The notes beneath the pieces were generated by a model. It was not told where the DNA came from. It did not search any database and worked only from the letters and a program-made list of their open reading frames with translations. This document shows positions 46,411 to 58,009 of a stretch of 64,000 nucleotides of DNA, piece by piece (position 1 is the first letter of the stretch; the number at the start of each line of letters is the position of its first letter). This DNA is from Mya arenaria (Eukaryota; Mollusca; Bivalvia; Myida; Myidae), in assembly GCF_026914265.1 (NCBI RefSeq), contig NC_069136.1, positions 20,614,715 through 20,678,714 of the forward strand, read 5' to 3'. Both the position numbers and the translations under genes were made by a program.

Positions 46411-46894
46411 TATTGTGTGGTCCGAGGGCCCGTCAGTCTGACAAAACAAAACGAGAATATATGTTACGTCATACGACTATTCAATTTTCTTATTGTCCCA
46501 AATGACGGTGTTGTGAGTTGTCGTAACATATATTCCCGCCATTAGTCGGGTCAAACGTCATTTCAAACGTTTTCGCAGAAAGATCAATTGGTTTGGTTCA
46601 CATTTAAACCGATCTTACTAAATCTTTATCAGAATTTACGTCTCAAAAAGTCTAGTTCAAAGCTTGGTTAAGTGAACACAAAAAACTAAGTCCGATCTTG
46701 ATGAAACTTTAGCAATCATTATTGTACTAGTATGTGTTTTAATTGTTGTGTTTTGCGGCGAAAGTGTGTCTTTTTGCCACATAAGAAAGTCCTGTTTATG
46801 CGTTGAAAATCACCGCATAAACGCGGTCGATTTCGTTTATGCGGCGATGCTGGTATGCGGCGTTATCGGGCATCCGACGATGTATAAACGAGTG

Positions 46895-47320
46895 TCATCG
46901 ATGACTGCTTGTTCGCTTCGCTCACTCCGCCCATTCTTAATTATTAAGATTTCATTCACGTCATCTAACTATTACTAAGAGTGCTCAGGAATATACAGAA
47001 TCGATGCAATAAAATACAACCTACATTTTTGACCAATGAGATTACAGATAAGCGATCATACTTCGCTTAATCATTAAGAAATTCAACTTTCGCGCTAGTT
47101 TAAAGGCCCTTCTACTGCAACTCATACGAAAGGCAATCCCTACGTCAAATTTTGTGTCGACAATGCGTCAGCCAATGGGATAAAAACGTTATATTTGAAG
47201 TCAGATAAATGACATGAAGAAATATCTAAATGATTTAGTAGAGCTCGCTCACTGCGCTCACTCCGCCCATTCTTAATCATTAAGAATTTACTTCATGTCA
47301 TATATCTATTACGTAGATCC
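46895..47320. repeat. Family U repeat, paired copies
   Basis: Contains GCTTCGCTCACTCCGCCCAT and GCGCTCACTCCGCCCAT blocks with TTCACGTCAT or CTTCATGTCAT on each side of a middle that matches 31220-31500 (ACAACCTACATTTTTGACCA). Confidence 0.5.
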
Positions 47321-47553
47321 ACGGTTTATAACGAAGTCGTTACTTCAATAATCTTAAATCTGTAACAAGTAACTGGTGACCAGTGGCAAAACATGTTTTT
47401 TTATTTCCTCAATTTAGGGAACTGGCTTACCAGTGAGCTGCTTAAGGGTGTTCAGGAAAACTAGCACGGCATCTAAGTAATAAATTTCCTTACAATATAT
47501 TTATTAAAACGCAGTTTACGCCAAAACGAGGTTACGCATGGAAAATAGCGAGT

Positions 47554-47640
47554 CTATGAATGAATGAATGAATGAATGAACGAACGAACGAACGAACGAA
47601 CGAACGAACGAACGAACGAACGAACGAACGAACGAATGAA
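47554..47640. repeat. (GAAT)n/(GAAC)n microsatellite at duplication edge
   Basis: GAAT units followed by about 14 GAAC units. Sequence to its right (from about 47780, CTGTGAGTTCAAGACATGAA) matches the sequence right of the microsatellite at 56526-56868. Confidence 0.85.
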
Positions 47641-50068
47641 TAAACGAATAAATGAATTAATAATTAAATTAATAATCAATAAATAAATAAATAATGTGAT
47701 ACTATATTGTGAGTAACCCTGTGAAGTTATACTTTCTTTTTATATTGCTTGTTTTCATTTTTGGTGAATGTAGGATTTCTGTGAGTTCAAGACATGAATC
47801 CCATAAATGTATATATATTTTAACATTTCTGATGGTTTCATATATTTCAAAATATTTCCTTCAACATATGTCGACTGTTGTAAGTCTTCATGTTTGTAAA
47901 CATTGCAGTCGAGTCAAAATTTCTAACTGCATTTGTATTTAACGTTTATTGAACCAGCAATACTTGTATATAATAAATAAGTAACATGTAAACAATGAAC
48001 ACAAAATATATAAAAGGTGAAAAGGAACAATTCTGACAATGTCATAGCTTTGTTAAAAAAATGATTCCTACGATGTCAAGACTTAATCAAAACAACATTT
48101 ATTACAATACAATTATACCATAACTTTGTTAAAGTGAAACTCTTATTCAAAATCAATACATTCACATGTATAACAAACATAAATTTTGAGTAATAAACTA
48201 TAAACTACTTACTAAATAATGCATTTATGGAAAATATTAATTACTGATAACAAGATTGTAACAGTGTATTTAATAGATGAACACGCAAAAATAAATAATA
48301 AATGATTGGTGAGTGCTAAAAGATTTACTGTTATCTACTATTGTTTCATAAGATAGAAATACCGTGTTTTCTGCACCAATTTAAACCCAGTATCCTTCCT
48401 ATTAACACTTGTTGTTGTTTTATATTTATTCCTACTTTTTGGTATATTTAAACAATTGTATTAATTCTTATTTGGGACTAAGAGTGCAACTTTAACACAA
48501 ACATTTCTAACAATGCCATAAATTTGTTATCACAGTTTTGCCCTGTCAGAACTATATTATGCTAGTATTACTTGTGTTCAAAATACCATATACATATACA
48601 AAAAAGAGTATTTTGCGCCAATACGACCACACAGTTACAATTCCCTATGTAACAAAATGACAATTTCTTCGAAATAAAAATACCCAACAACAACAGGTCC
48701 TAATTTCTCGAAACTTCTTAAGCTTAAATAGCTTGAGTTGCTTATTTCATTAATGCAAAGTACATACTTAAATTGGATTTTGATTAATGATGAATGGTTT
48801 ACTGTGATAATCATAACGATTTGTCCTCTCTAAAGCATAAAAAACTCTTAAAGAAGTAAATAACAAGAAAATTATTGAAATACAGAAATAGTGAGCTTAG
48901 CTTAATCCTGTTTATAAGGGACAAAAGAAATATCGGGATATTTGGGCCTGGAATCAAACATGAATGTATAAACACATGTACATGTTTAACTACAATGATC
49001 CTCGTAAAAAATCTAAAACATACTAATACAAAAATATGAACATGTAAACATAAATATATTTGTAAATTAGACTACAGAAACAAAAAAGAGGTAGATCCAG
49101 TTAGAATGAAATGAAAAATACATGTTATTAAGTTCCTGAGTTAAATAAAGCCCAATATAAATGAATCAAAATCTGGAAGTAAATTTTCCAATAAAGTGAG
49201 GTACCTGTATTTGTCCAGGAGAAGAGTTTCGTTTCTAATACATCACATGTTTATTTAAGCATTCCGTATAGTTCAGTTTCGATTTCACAATCTACTCCTA
49301 CATAAAAAAATTGTAGGTTTTCCAATCTTTAAAAATGCAGGTCAATTTTTTTATGCTTAACGAACGCCTCCGAATCGGAACCTTTAGATATTTGGACAAA
49401 ACGTCAAATTGTCAAGCAATTTCTAAAGCCCTTCTAGAAATCAGCACACAAATGAGCGTATCACAGTTAAGTATATCTTAAACAAATGTATATTGAGACG
49501 TCATGGATAGTACGTCATTTAAGTTAACGTATGCCTTCAATAAAAGAAAATGACAGGTGACATAAATATGAAACGACCAACGCTCAATATAGTATGAAAA
49601 CTTTCCCCCTTACACAAAATATATCATTCGAAAAGAGCACAAAAGAATGCTTAAATTATTGAGTATAAATATTTACAACTTACATGTTTGGATTAGGTCA
49701 ATATGACCCATGTTTAAATAATTTCATGACATTCAATGCAATTCATATAATGCAATATGGACTGTATAAAAACATACAGAGATAAAACATTTACATAACC
49801 ATGTAAACCAAATCAAATCAAAATCTGTATTTCCTCCTAAAAGGAGATATGTATTCATATGTATGTACACATATGCATCTAATTTCTAAAGCATTTCAAG
49901 TTAACATATCAGCAATTTGTTATTACAAAATAACAATAATAACAACTGTAAGTGTGGCCATACATAATCCCTAACTATGACATTATTAACTCTTTTTGAG
50001 CGTAACACTTACGTCTTATCGGTTGACGTGCGGAATTGGTCCAGCTTCCCCTTGATGCGCGTATAACT

Positions 50069-50365
50069 GGTGGTGTTAGTAGTTTATACTCCGGGTCCCA
50101 GCGTGAGCACATTGAAGGGTCCCAGAGTGACAGTTCAACCACCGCACACCTATCCTGGGCGGTGAACCAGTACTAGGTGCCTTCACTTCTGCAAGGAACT
50201 GACAACTTCTGTACATGCCATGGGCAGTGGTACAGTGCGACTGGTCATAGAAAGGATTTCATAACCAATCACAACAGAAGTGACCTGGTCCGCCCGGGAA
50301 TCGAACCCGGGTTGTCCGATTAACAGTCCAACGCTCTACCGACTGAGCTTTGCGCCGGCGACCTT
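50069..50365 (-). mobile_element. tRNA-headed SINE (297 bp) with TSD and empty paralogous site
   Basis: On the minus strand the head reads AGCTCAGTCGGTAGAGCG (A box), GACTGTTAATC (an Asn-like GTT loop) and GGTTCGATTCCC (B box), but the 5' stem is too long for a true tRNA. The body follows to ACTAACACCACC. TGCGCGTATAACT borders both sides (50056-50068 and 50366-50378). The duplicated unit has the single uninterrupted target at about 59292-59304, proving insertion after duplication. Confidence 0.92.
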
Positions 50366-50577
50366 TGCGCGTATAACTTGGTACGTCTTATCATTTTATA
50401 TGCGGAATTGGTCCATCTTGCACGCGAAGGTGTGACGTAGCCTCGCAACCTTTGGGATTCCGATCTCAGTCAGCACGTTCGTCACTTGATCTAAATACGC
50501 CGCTACTGGATTATGTCCCATTTTATTCCGTGTAAACGGAAAACGGGCATCGGTTCGATGCCAACCCAAACCTCCGT

Positions 50578-53500
50578 TCACTCTACTTTTTCCACCATAA
50601 GTGCGTTGTCTATGTTTGACTTGTACACAAGATTCACCGGGGTGACCGCTATACATATCCGGTTATGGGCCTTGACTTTTGCGGTGGTAAGGTGAAAACT
50701 TGGCACCATTGTCTCCTGGCGCTTTGGAAGTGCGGGGTCTCTGTAGGGGACGGCGATCACTTGCCTCTGCAACGTGCCCTCATCAGTGTCAGTCGGCACG
50801 GAGACGCTGTGTGCCACCTCGGAGCGGTCCGTCAGCCCATTAAATTTGAAAGTGATCAGTGAGGAGACCCTGTAGAGTCCGGCTTCCGGCACCACTACAC
50901 AGGAATCGTTCTGGCTGGGCTTCACGCTTGACCCAGCTGTCTGCTCCGACTCCTTCCATCTCAATGAACCTTCGTCTTTAAGATAGAGAAATGGTATAAG
51001 AAAACATGCACTATGCCGATGCAAGACATAGCTTGTATAAATTTAAATGTTACGGGACAATCGGGCCATCTCCGGTAAGCAGTTTTATTTGGATAATAGC
51101 CGAGCTTGTTCCGGTTGCGTAATGGGGTGCATCACGAGTGAAAGGCACACACGCTGGCCCTACTGGCCTTTCTCCATTTTATACTGCTTATTATAGAAAA
51201 GGTAGGTCATTTTTAAATATTGAATCGTTGATAATAAATAAACGACAAACGACAGATATACCGTTTTTACAACTTTTTTTTATTTTTTTTGTCTTGGAAT
51301 GAGCGATCTTTTGCGAAAATATCTGCAAACCAGTGATTAAAGACTGCTGACAAAAGATCAGATATCAGATATTCATATTTCCTTCCCAAAATTAATGTTT
51401 TATGGCTGAAACCGTTATTAACGGTCTAAACAAATGCATAAAACCTCATTTTTGGAAATAAAAATCTGCGATCTTATTTTTGGTAAGCCGTCTTATATGA
51501 CTGGGGTACATGTATTTTCGCATAAATTATCTCGTTCCAAGACAAAAATAAAATTAAAAAAATTGTCAAAGCGTTCAATCTGTGAGAGTGCAGCTTTAAG
51601 ACAATCAGTTCATCCCATGAATGTAGCTTTAAGTTTAAGAAAAGATGAAACGCATTAATGAGTATATAATATAGGTATATATAAAAAAAACAAATCCTCA
51701 TCTCTGAGTGAATCTGCCATCTATAGAGTTCGTCCAATAAATTATTTCCCAAGTCAATATGCAAAGGAAACATTCCTTTTGAATGAGTTGTTTGATCAAT
51801 ATTATTTTTAATTCAAAATAAGTTAACGTTGTTTATTTCGTTAAATCAAATTTTTAACTTAATCCTGATTTTACTAAATGAACATTACTATCATGATTAA
51901 AGCCCATTTAAAGTCCAAAACTGAAGAATGTTAACAGTACACGAATTATACCAAACAAAGACATTGAGCTAAGCTTTGACCTTTTTTATAATAAGTCCAA
52001 GATGTTTCGAAAATTTGAGTACTAGTACAACACATTCAAGCAAATTTGAATAAACTACATGAAATCTGAGATGAACTTGTAGTCCGCATTATAAACCAGT
52101 CCAACTTTTACGCAAATATGTGGGTCAGTATGTCGGAATAGGATAATTATAATTACTCATCAATACATTCTATCTTTATCGATTCAATAGCTCTAACATA
52201 TACTCACTTTTTAAGACCTGCTGATCGAGAACAAATCGTCCAATTGGTCTGGCATGTTCAGGTTTGTTCTTGACTATTAAAAATAAGTAAAACTCACAGT
52301 TTATTTTACTGTTTATAAAAATCTGTTGTTGTTGTTGTTGTTGTTGTTTAAAAAACGAAAACAACTGTACGTGTAAAATCATATTGATCAATCAAAATTA
52401 CGATTGGTCTAACTCTTCATTTAATTTTATGGGGTTAATATCGAAGGTTTCTATTGTTAAGTGATTTTATATCATCCTTTAAAACTTAGTTCATAATATA
52501 TCTTGAAAAAAAGAGAACATACTCGCCGCGGGTATGAACATACACGTCAAAGGGTCACGGGGGGTCCAGGCGGAAACATTTGTTTTATTTTAAACATATA
52601 GGCTAGGAAAAAAACTACCCCTCCCCGTACTCTGATCAAGCCAAGGATATCATATAATTTATGATTTTTCCTTTCGGTTGTTAAAAAGAATATATCATTC
52701 ACTTACAGCTTTCCTGCAAGGGCTTCTGGGAATCCGGCATTGCAAACTTGGCCTATATACAGAAAGAAAACGAACGTAGGTGTATACATGTACATAAACG
52801 AAAGTAAAACACCAGGAAAAGCAAAGGGGATTTCCAGTTTTCATATTCATATGTTGTTAATATATCAGCAAAATACAGGTATACAGGGTAAAGAAATGAA
52901 GCTTAGACGGAGCTTATATCAATACTTCTCTGCTATGCCCACTGTTCTAATTAATTATACTGATATGTTTAACATAATAATACCTGTTTAATTACACATT
53001 ATTTTTTACAATGATTATTCTTTAAAACGTGTACTATAATTATATACAATACTTATATATATATATATATTTCCACATACCGAGACGAACTCCGAAACCT
53101 GGAGAGGTTCTGAGGAGGTCGGTCTACTTATGATCAATACAATGACGGCGCATGACAGCAGAAAAGTTATGATGGCGTTAACTACCATACACCACATCAC
53201 ACGCCTCCATCTCCGCTCCAAACGGCTTCCGGTGACCGTTTGGGTCGAGGAAACTTCGGAAGCTAAAGTTTTTGAACACCATTCCATTTCTATCGCAACA
53301 TGTGGTCGTTTATCCACCAAATCATCATCTTTATTTTCTTTTTGATCTTCGCACACTGACGCCTGTTTCGAAAGACTTCGATAAATTTGTTTTTTCACTG
53401 ACGGGTCCTGTCTAAGGTCCACAACTGAACCTATGCCATTAAGCAATTTGCTTTTCTCCGCCTTTTCCCTGTCTTCGTTCACACTATTTTGTGTAACGTA

Positions 53501-53836
53501 AGCACACGGCGGGGCTTTTAGAGTCCGATCGACCCCACCTTCATGGCCTATACCCGCTTCGTGTACGCCCAATCCGTCCATTTTCTTTTCTTTAAAGCTC
53601 TTCTCTTGTGCTCTTTCTTTCACTTCCTTCACACTGTCTTCTTCTTTCAAAGTTTCGTCAACAAATGTCGGTAAGGTCACAACCATACACTCGGCACTTA
53701 TTCCACCCTTAAATTCTTTTTTCGAACTGTTAAATGCTTCGTCGATACTTAAAGACCTTGAAAGACGTCTATTCAATCTCTCGACACTTTCTGGTAATGA
53801 ACTGTCGTGTTCACCGATCTCATTTATATGTTCCAT
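50578..53836 (-). CDS. TNF-superfamily-like ligand B (four exons, 421 aa)
   Basis: Exons 53836-53081 (252 codons), 52752-52707, 52273-52208 and 50975-50578 join in phases 0, 1, 1 to 1266 nt. The start is the ATG of MEHINEIGEHDSSL, conserved in gene C; an in-frame GTG upstream is not used here as the start. Residues 1-211 are a long charged cytoplasmic tail with RRLSRSLS (23-30); a membrane segment follows at about 213-237 (CMVVNAIITFLLSCAVIVLI). The TNF domain starts near 276: EHARPIGRFVLDQ, LRWKES, SCVVVPEAGLYRVSSLITF, EVAHSVSV, ICIAVTP and the end LVYKSNIDNALMVEKVE. Type II topology without a signal peptide fits TNF ligands, which trimerise and bind TNF receptors. Partner receptor unknown. 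It is a tandem twin of gene C. Confidence 0.87.
51055..51117. repeat. Diverged foldback repeat shared by both TNF-like units
   Basis: CAATCGGGCCATCTCCGG and AGCCGAGCTTGTTCCGGTTG; the counterpart in gene C is at 59893-59970, so it predates the duplication. Confidence 0.45.
51245..51599. mobile_element. Palindromic MITE family P in TNF-like B intron
   Basis: The right end CTGTGAGAGTGCAGCTTTAA continues into GACAATCAGTTCATCCCAT. In gene C the same flank reads TTAAGACAATCGGTTCGTCC with no element, i.e. an empty TTAA site at about 59970. The left arm has lost the outer bases. Confidence 0.85.
52321..52350. repeat. (TTG)n microsatellite
   Basis: About nine TTG units in an intron of TNF-like B; the paralogous place in C has TTGTTG-type text only. 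Confidence 0.8.
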
Positions 53837-53890
53837 CTTTCCTCCGTACACTTTATTTTAATAATAATAATCATTAGGATTAACCAGCGT

Positions 53891-53897
53891 ATTTATA
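53891..53897 (-). promoter_or_regulatory. TATA box of TNF-like B
   Basis: TATAAAT on the minus strand, 55-61 bp before the ATG; gene C has TATAAAG at the same distance. Confidence 0.6.
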
Positions 53898-54154
53898 CAA
53901 TCATGTAGGTCTAATCGTTACCGAGATTCTAAAAATAGAACGCTGGAAAACCATTTTTCTCACTGGTTTTCACTGTTGTGGTTTTGACAATGATGAAGTC
54001 TCGCTGTTTGAATGTTTACTGGATGACCATATATGAACAAGAGTTTTGCTGAATCATCGTCCGGTAATTGTTGTCTTGGAACTGGTCATTCTATATGCAT
54101 GTATATTTCAATAGTACGTGTTTAACTACTGTATATATTTACATTTAGTTATTA

Positions 54155-54467
54155 TGCACCAGTCAATTGTAACCACGGCCCCTCCAGGTCCGGGGAATAG
54201 CAGGACTTTGACTTTCGGTCCAGCAAACCCCGGGACAAATCCGCGCCCTGCGGGGACGGACTGATGGTAAAATCTCGGCCAAATGCCCCCGCACCCCAGG
54301 GACCATAGGTAAGCAACTTTCCCAGCTATTTTTGGCGCAAAGACTAAACCACCGCATTCACCCGGCACTGCGGGGCCACTTGAAAGGTAAAAGCACGGCC
54401 AATTTCCCCGGCTATCCCCGGTATACCCCCGGTCCTGTGGGGGCCGTGGCTACAATTGACTGGTGCA
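54155..54467. mobile_element. GC-rich MITE family X, copy 2, with TTA target duplication
   Basis: Perfect outer ends TGCACCAGTCAATTGTA and TACAATTGACTGGTGCA, with TTA at 54152-54154 and 54468-54470. Duplication unit 2 has one TTA and no element at 62659-62661. A 3-bp TTA/TAA target is typical of PIF/Harbinger elements; the class is inferred. Confidence 0.9.
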
Positions 54468-54699
54468 TTAGTTTGACATATCGTAGACCCATATACAGGT
54501 TGGAGAACCCACGAGACGTATTGGTCAAGTGCACGGCAACACATGTCTCGATTCAGGTACTGTTTTTAAAGATAACTTTCTTAAATTTAATACTGTGATA
54601 ATTTTTGTGAAATAAAGACCACAAACCCCGCATTTAAGAGCACAGGTTATTTAGAACTTTCTCAAAGTTTTTTCTGAAAGATTGACCAACTGATTTCTT

Positions 54700-54885
54700 G
54701 GAGTTGAAAAATTAGGTCCCCTAAGATGATTTTAACAATTTCTAGTCCGAAATGGTGCATTTTGGCGTATTTTATTACTCCTTTTCTCCTATATATAAAT
54801 AAAAAGAAAACGTAGACGACTTGAGTGGGAAGGGCATATATGCGTCCCCTCCCGTGTCCCCCTCTAAGATCGGCTAGTGGCAATT
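54700..54885. repeat. hAT-like repeat fragment
   Basis: TTTAACAATTTCTAGTCCGA, AAATGGTGCATTTTGGCGTA and a CCCCTCCC-rich end match 46229-46410 and 36237-36516. Confidence 0.45.
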
Positions 54886-55109
54886 ACTATTTCCAGGACT
54901 TGCTTTACTGCATAATTATGAAGGCCAAAATTACCACAGAAAAGCACAGAGACTTGAAAGTATGATGGAGATCCCAACGGCTGCCTGTGGGTTACTTTAC
55001 ACTTGTCTTTAAAATAGGCCTCAGCATGGTAAAAACAGTTTTGACCCTGAAAAAAAAACACACACTTTTAATTGGCTCCTTATCACGTAATGCGACATAC
55101 TTCAACTAC

Positions 55110-55879
55110 ATGTATTAATTCGGGTTGCTATCTTTTGCAGACAGGTGCTATTATCATCTTTCATTACTTGTTTTCAAAAGCATGAAATGTTTGACTCCTT
55201 CGTACATCACAGAATTGTTAACAGTTGACAATAATGAGCACTATAGCTTGCGTTCTTCAGAAAACAAGGATCTTTTTGTTGTAAAACCTAGAACAAACTA
55301 TATCAAAAATACATTTGCCTATAAAGCAATGCAAATTTGGAATTCTCTTCCTACATACATTAAATGTAAAGATAAGCTACCAGCCTTTAAACATGCATTA
55401 AAAGGCTACTTATTGGCTGAATAATTTTATCATATGAAAAACATATTGGCTGAATAATTTTATCATATGAAAAACAATCTTGACACTTTATTTAATCCAC
55501 ATTATAATAAAAAGTTCATTGTTTACATGAATTGTGAATTGTGTTAATGTACGTATATGACATTCTTGCAACAACTTGTAATGGATACTACCAAATATGT
55601 AAATGTTGAAAATATATTGATTGAATGTGGTTTTACTGAATATATCTACATTATTTACAGTATGAAATTATTGCAATTTATAATCATCATATTAAACTGA
55701 GTTGTGTTTGTCGAAGAAATGTATGATAGTGATAGTGTGATTGTATGTTTTTTTATGTTGCTTAATATGTAACTTAGTATATGTGTTTTTGTAATACTTT
55801 TTGTGTGAAGGCCATGCTGGAAATAAGTAGTATGTCTGTAATGATTGTACACTTAGTATGTAACCTTCGTTAAATAAAG

Positions 55880-55932
<53 letters not shown>
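55110..55932 (+). mobile_element. LINE 3' end, 5'-truncated (CR1/L2-like)
   Basis: The open frame to 55424 reads HLSLLVFKSMKCLTPSYITE, then HYSLRSSENKDLFVVKPRTN and AMQIWNSLPTYIKC, matching the C-terminal tail after the reverse transcriptase domain of many non-LTR retrotransposons (LLVFK.L.GLAPSYL, LRSS, LWNSLP). The rest of ORF2 is missing. A 33-bp tandem repeat (55412-55475, TTGGCTGAATAATTTTATCA) spans the stop. The element ends with (ATT)n at about 55880-55932, as LINE tails often do. It lies between the two TNF-like duplication units. Confidence 0.85.
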
Positions 55933-55934
<2 letters not shown>

Positions 55935-56525
55935 CATGATTTATCGACGATATTTCAACATATTATCAAAGCTAGAAATCCGCTACAAAATTATTATATT
56001 TAGTCCTTAATATACATATATATTTTTAAATATCCTAATTATATAAATTGGATACTAGTATAGTAATTGCAGCTACTTAATGATTGCACGGAAAATTTGG
56101 CAATAAGTTATCGACTTAAATTCCTACTTTCGTTTTGTTTCAAGATTTGAGTTCAAGTTTCGGTTTATCGTTTGCTATGGAAAATTTAACATTATCGGTT
56201 TTTACAAATACAGTCATACAAATTTAAACAGGTAAATAATGACTGAATTGGAATTTCTTTAAATTGTGACTATCCTATACGTCAACCATGACTCTATTTT
56301 ACACACCTACACCTGTCATAAATGTCCCCGTATGCACGCCCAGTCCAATGTGGCATTGAATGTGGTGTTTAGAAACCTTTCCGAAAATGGCAGTGAAAGA
56401 AAAGCTACAAAAGTTAACAATTTAATTCGTGATGGCCTGAAAAGTCGGTGTGTATCGGTGGCTAAGGCAGAACGAAAGCTATCTCCACATTGACTTTATG
56501 ACGTAATTTATCACGTGTTATACAC

Positions 56526-56868
56526 ACAATGTAAATGTTAGTGCATAAATGAAAGAATGAATGAATGGATGGATGGATGGATGGATGGATGGATGGATGA
56601 ATGGATGGATGGATGGATGGATGGATGGATGGATCATTGAGTGAGTGAGTGAGTGAGTGAGTGAGTGAGTGAGTGAGTGAGTGAGTGAGTGAGTGAGTGA
56701 GTGAGTGAGTGAGTGAGTGAGTGAGTGAGTGAGTGAGTGAGTCAGTGTGTGAGTGAGTGAGTGAGTGAGTGAGTGAGTGAGTGAGTGAGTGAGTGAGTGA
56801 GTGAGTGAGTGAGTGAGTGAGTGAGTCATTCATTCATGAATGAATGAATGAATGAATGAATGAATGAA
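56526..56868. repeat. Compound (GGAT)n(GAGT)n(GAAT)n microsatellite
   Basis: GAAT and GGAT units, then ~190 bp of GAGT, then GAAT. The Ser-Leu-Thr-His open frames here are repeat products. It marks the left edge of duplication unit 2 and corresponds to 47554-47640. Confidence 0.95.
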
Positions 56869-57374
56869 TTCTGTGAGTCAAAGACATGAATCCCATACAT
56901 GTATACTATGAAATTTCTGATGTTTTCCTGTATTTCAAAATAGTTCCGTCTCCATGTTTGTAAACAAATTTCTATCCGCATTGTTAAACGTTTATTGAAC
57001 CAGCAACAGTTTTATATCATAAATATTATAAGTAATATTTTGACAATGAACACATAAAATATGAAAGGTGAAAGCAAATCTAACAATAACATAAATTTGT
57101 TAAAACGAGCATTTGTTACAATGCCATAACTTTGTAAAACAAACAAGTCTTATAATACCATAACTTAAGTCTTTGTAAACTTAAACCATTTTTTTTACAA
57201 TACCATAACTTATCGAACAATTCTAACAACGAACATTTATAACAATGCAATAACTGTTAAACCAAACATTTCTTTGTTAAAAGGAACAATTCCTACAATA
57301 CCACAACTTTGTTTAATCGAACATTTCTCACAAAACCATAATTTTTCATAAGAACCATCAGTTTAGATAAGACG

Positions 57375-57430
57375 ACAGCAACAACAACATCAGCAACATC
57401 AGCAACAACAACAACAACAACAACAACAAC
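57375..57430. repeat. (CAA)n microsatellite
   Basis: CAACAACAT and CAA units. Confidence 0.85.
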
Positions 57431-57638
57431 TTATATCGAGTTTAAATATATGAATACATGTTCAGCTAAAATAAGTGTCGTGAGACATCTAAAACATATG
57501 TAAATATAAATATAAATATAAAGATGTAAACATAAACATAGAAATTTATATTAATTTAAAAATTGAGGTAGATGAAGTTAGAACACATGGAAAATATTTT
57601 ATGAAGTCCCTGAGTCTTGTAAAAACCAATTGCAATTA

Positions 57639-58009
57639 TTAAAGCTGCACTCTCACAGATTGAATGTATTGACAACTTTTTATTTTTTGTCTTGGAACGA
57701 GCCATTTTTTTGCGAAAATCCATAGAAACTCTCATTTTATGGGCCGATTTTGGGCGCTAATTGCAGAAATCAGATCGCAGATTTTTATATTTAAGTTCAA
57801 AAAAGTATGTTTTATGCATTTTTCTTACACCGTTAGTGACGGTTTAAGCCATTAACATTATTTTTCTAACGGAAATATGAAAATCTACGATCTGATTTTT
57901 TGTCAGCAACCTTATATCATTGGTTTACAGATATTTACGCACAAAACCTGCTCTTTCCAAGACAAAAAAAAGTTGTAAACATGGCAAATCTGTGAGAGTG
58001 CAGCTTTAA
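57639..58009. mobile_element. Palindromic MITE family P, well preserved, in unit 2 only
   Basis: TTAAAGCTGCACTCTCACAG to CTGTGAGAGTGCAGCTTTAA. Unit 1 at about 49150 runs through without it, so it inserted after duplication (or was lost from unit 1). Confidence 0.9.

Larger units (their letters stand above)
47780..54151. repeat. Tandem duplication unit 1 (carries TNF-like B)
   Basis: Colinear with 56870-62658: 3' flank (AAGACATGAATCCCATA, ACGTTTATTGAACCAGCAA, AAATCAAATCAAA.CTGTATT), the gene, and promoter flank up to TTTACATTTAGTTATTA. Differences are scattered substitutions plus the separate insertions listed here. Confidence 0.85.

Noticed and set aside
50286-50363. Functional tRNA-Asn gene
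   Set aside because: The anticodon loop and B box look right, but the 5' stem is too long and does not pair, and it is the head of a SINE with target duplication.
50665-50862. Plus-strand open frames across the TNF-like last exons (also 59509-59706)
   Set aside because: Shadows of the minus-strand TNF domain, which has clear homology and matching exon phases.
55110-55424. Host gene with a 99-residue product
   Set aside because: The wording LLVFK..PSYITELL and IWNSLP is the well-known LINE tail; it has no upstream exon and ends in an (ATT)n tail.
56462-56833. Ser-Leu-Thr-His repeat protein
   Set aside because: It is the reading of a (GAGT)n/(GGAT)n microsatellite.
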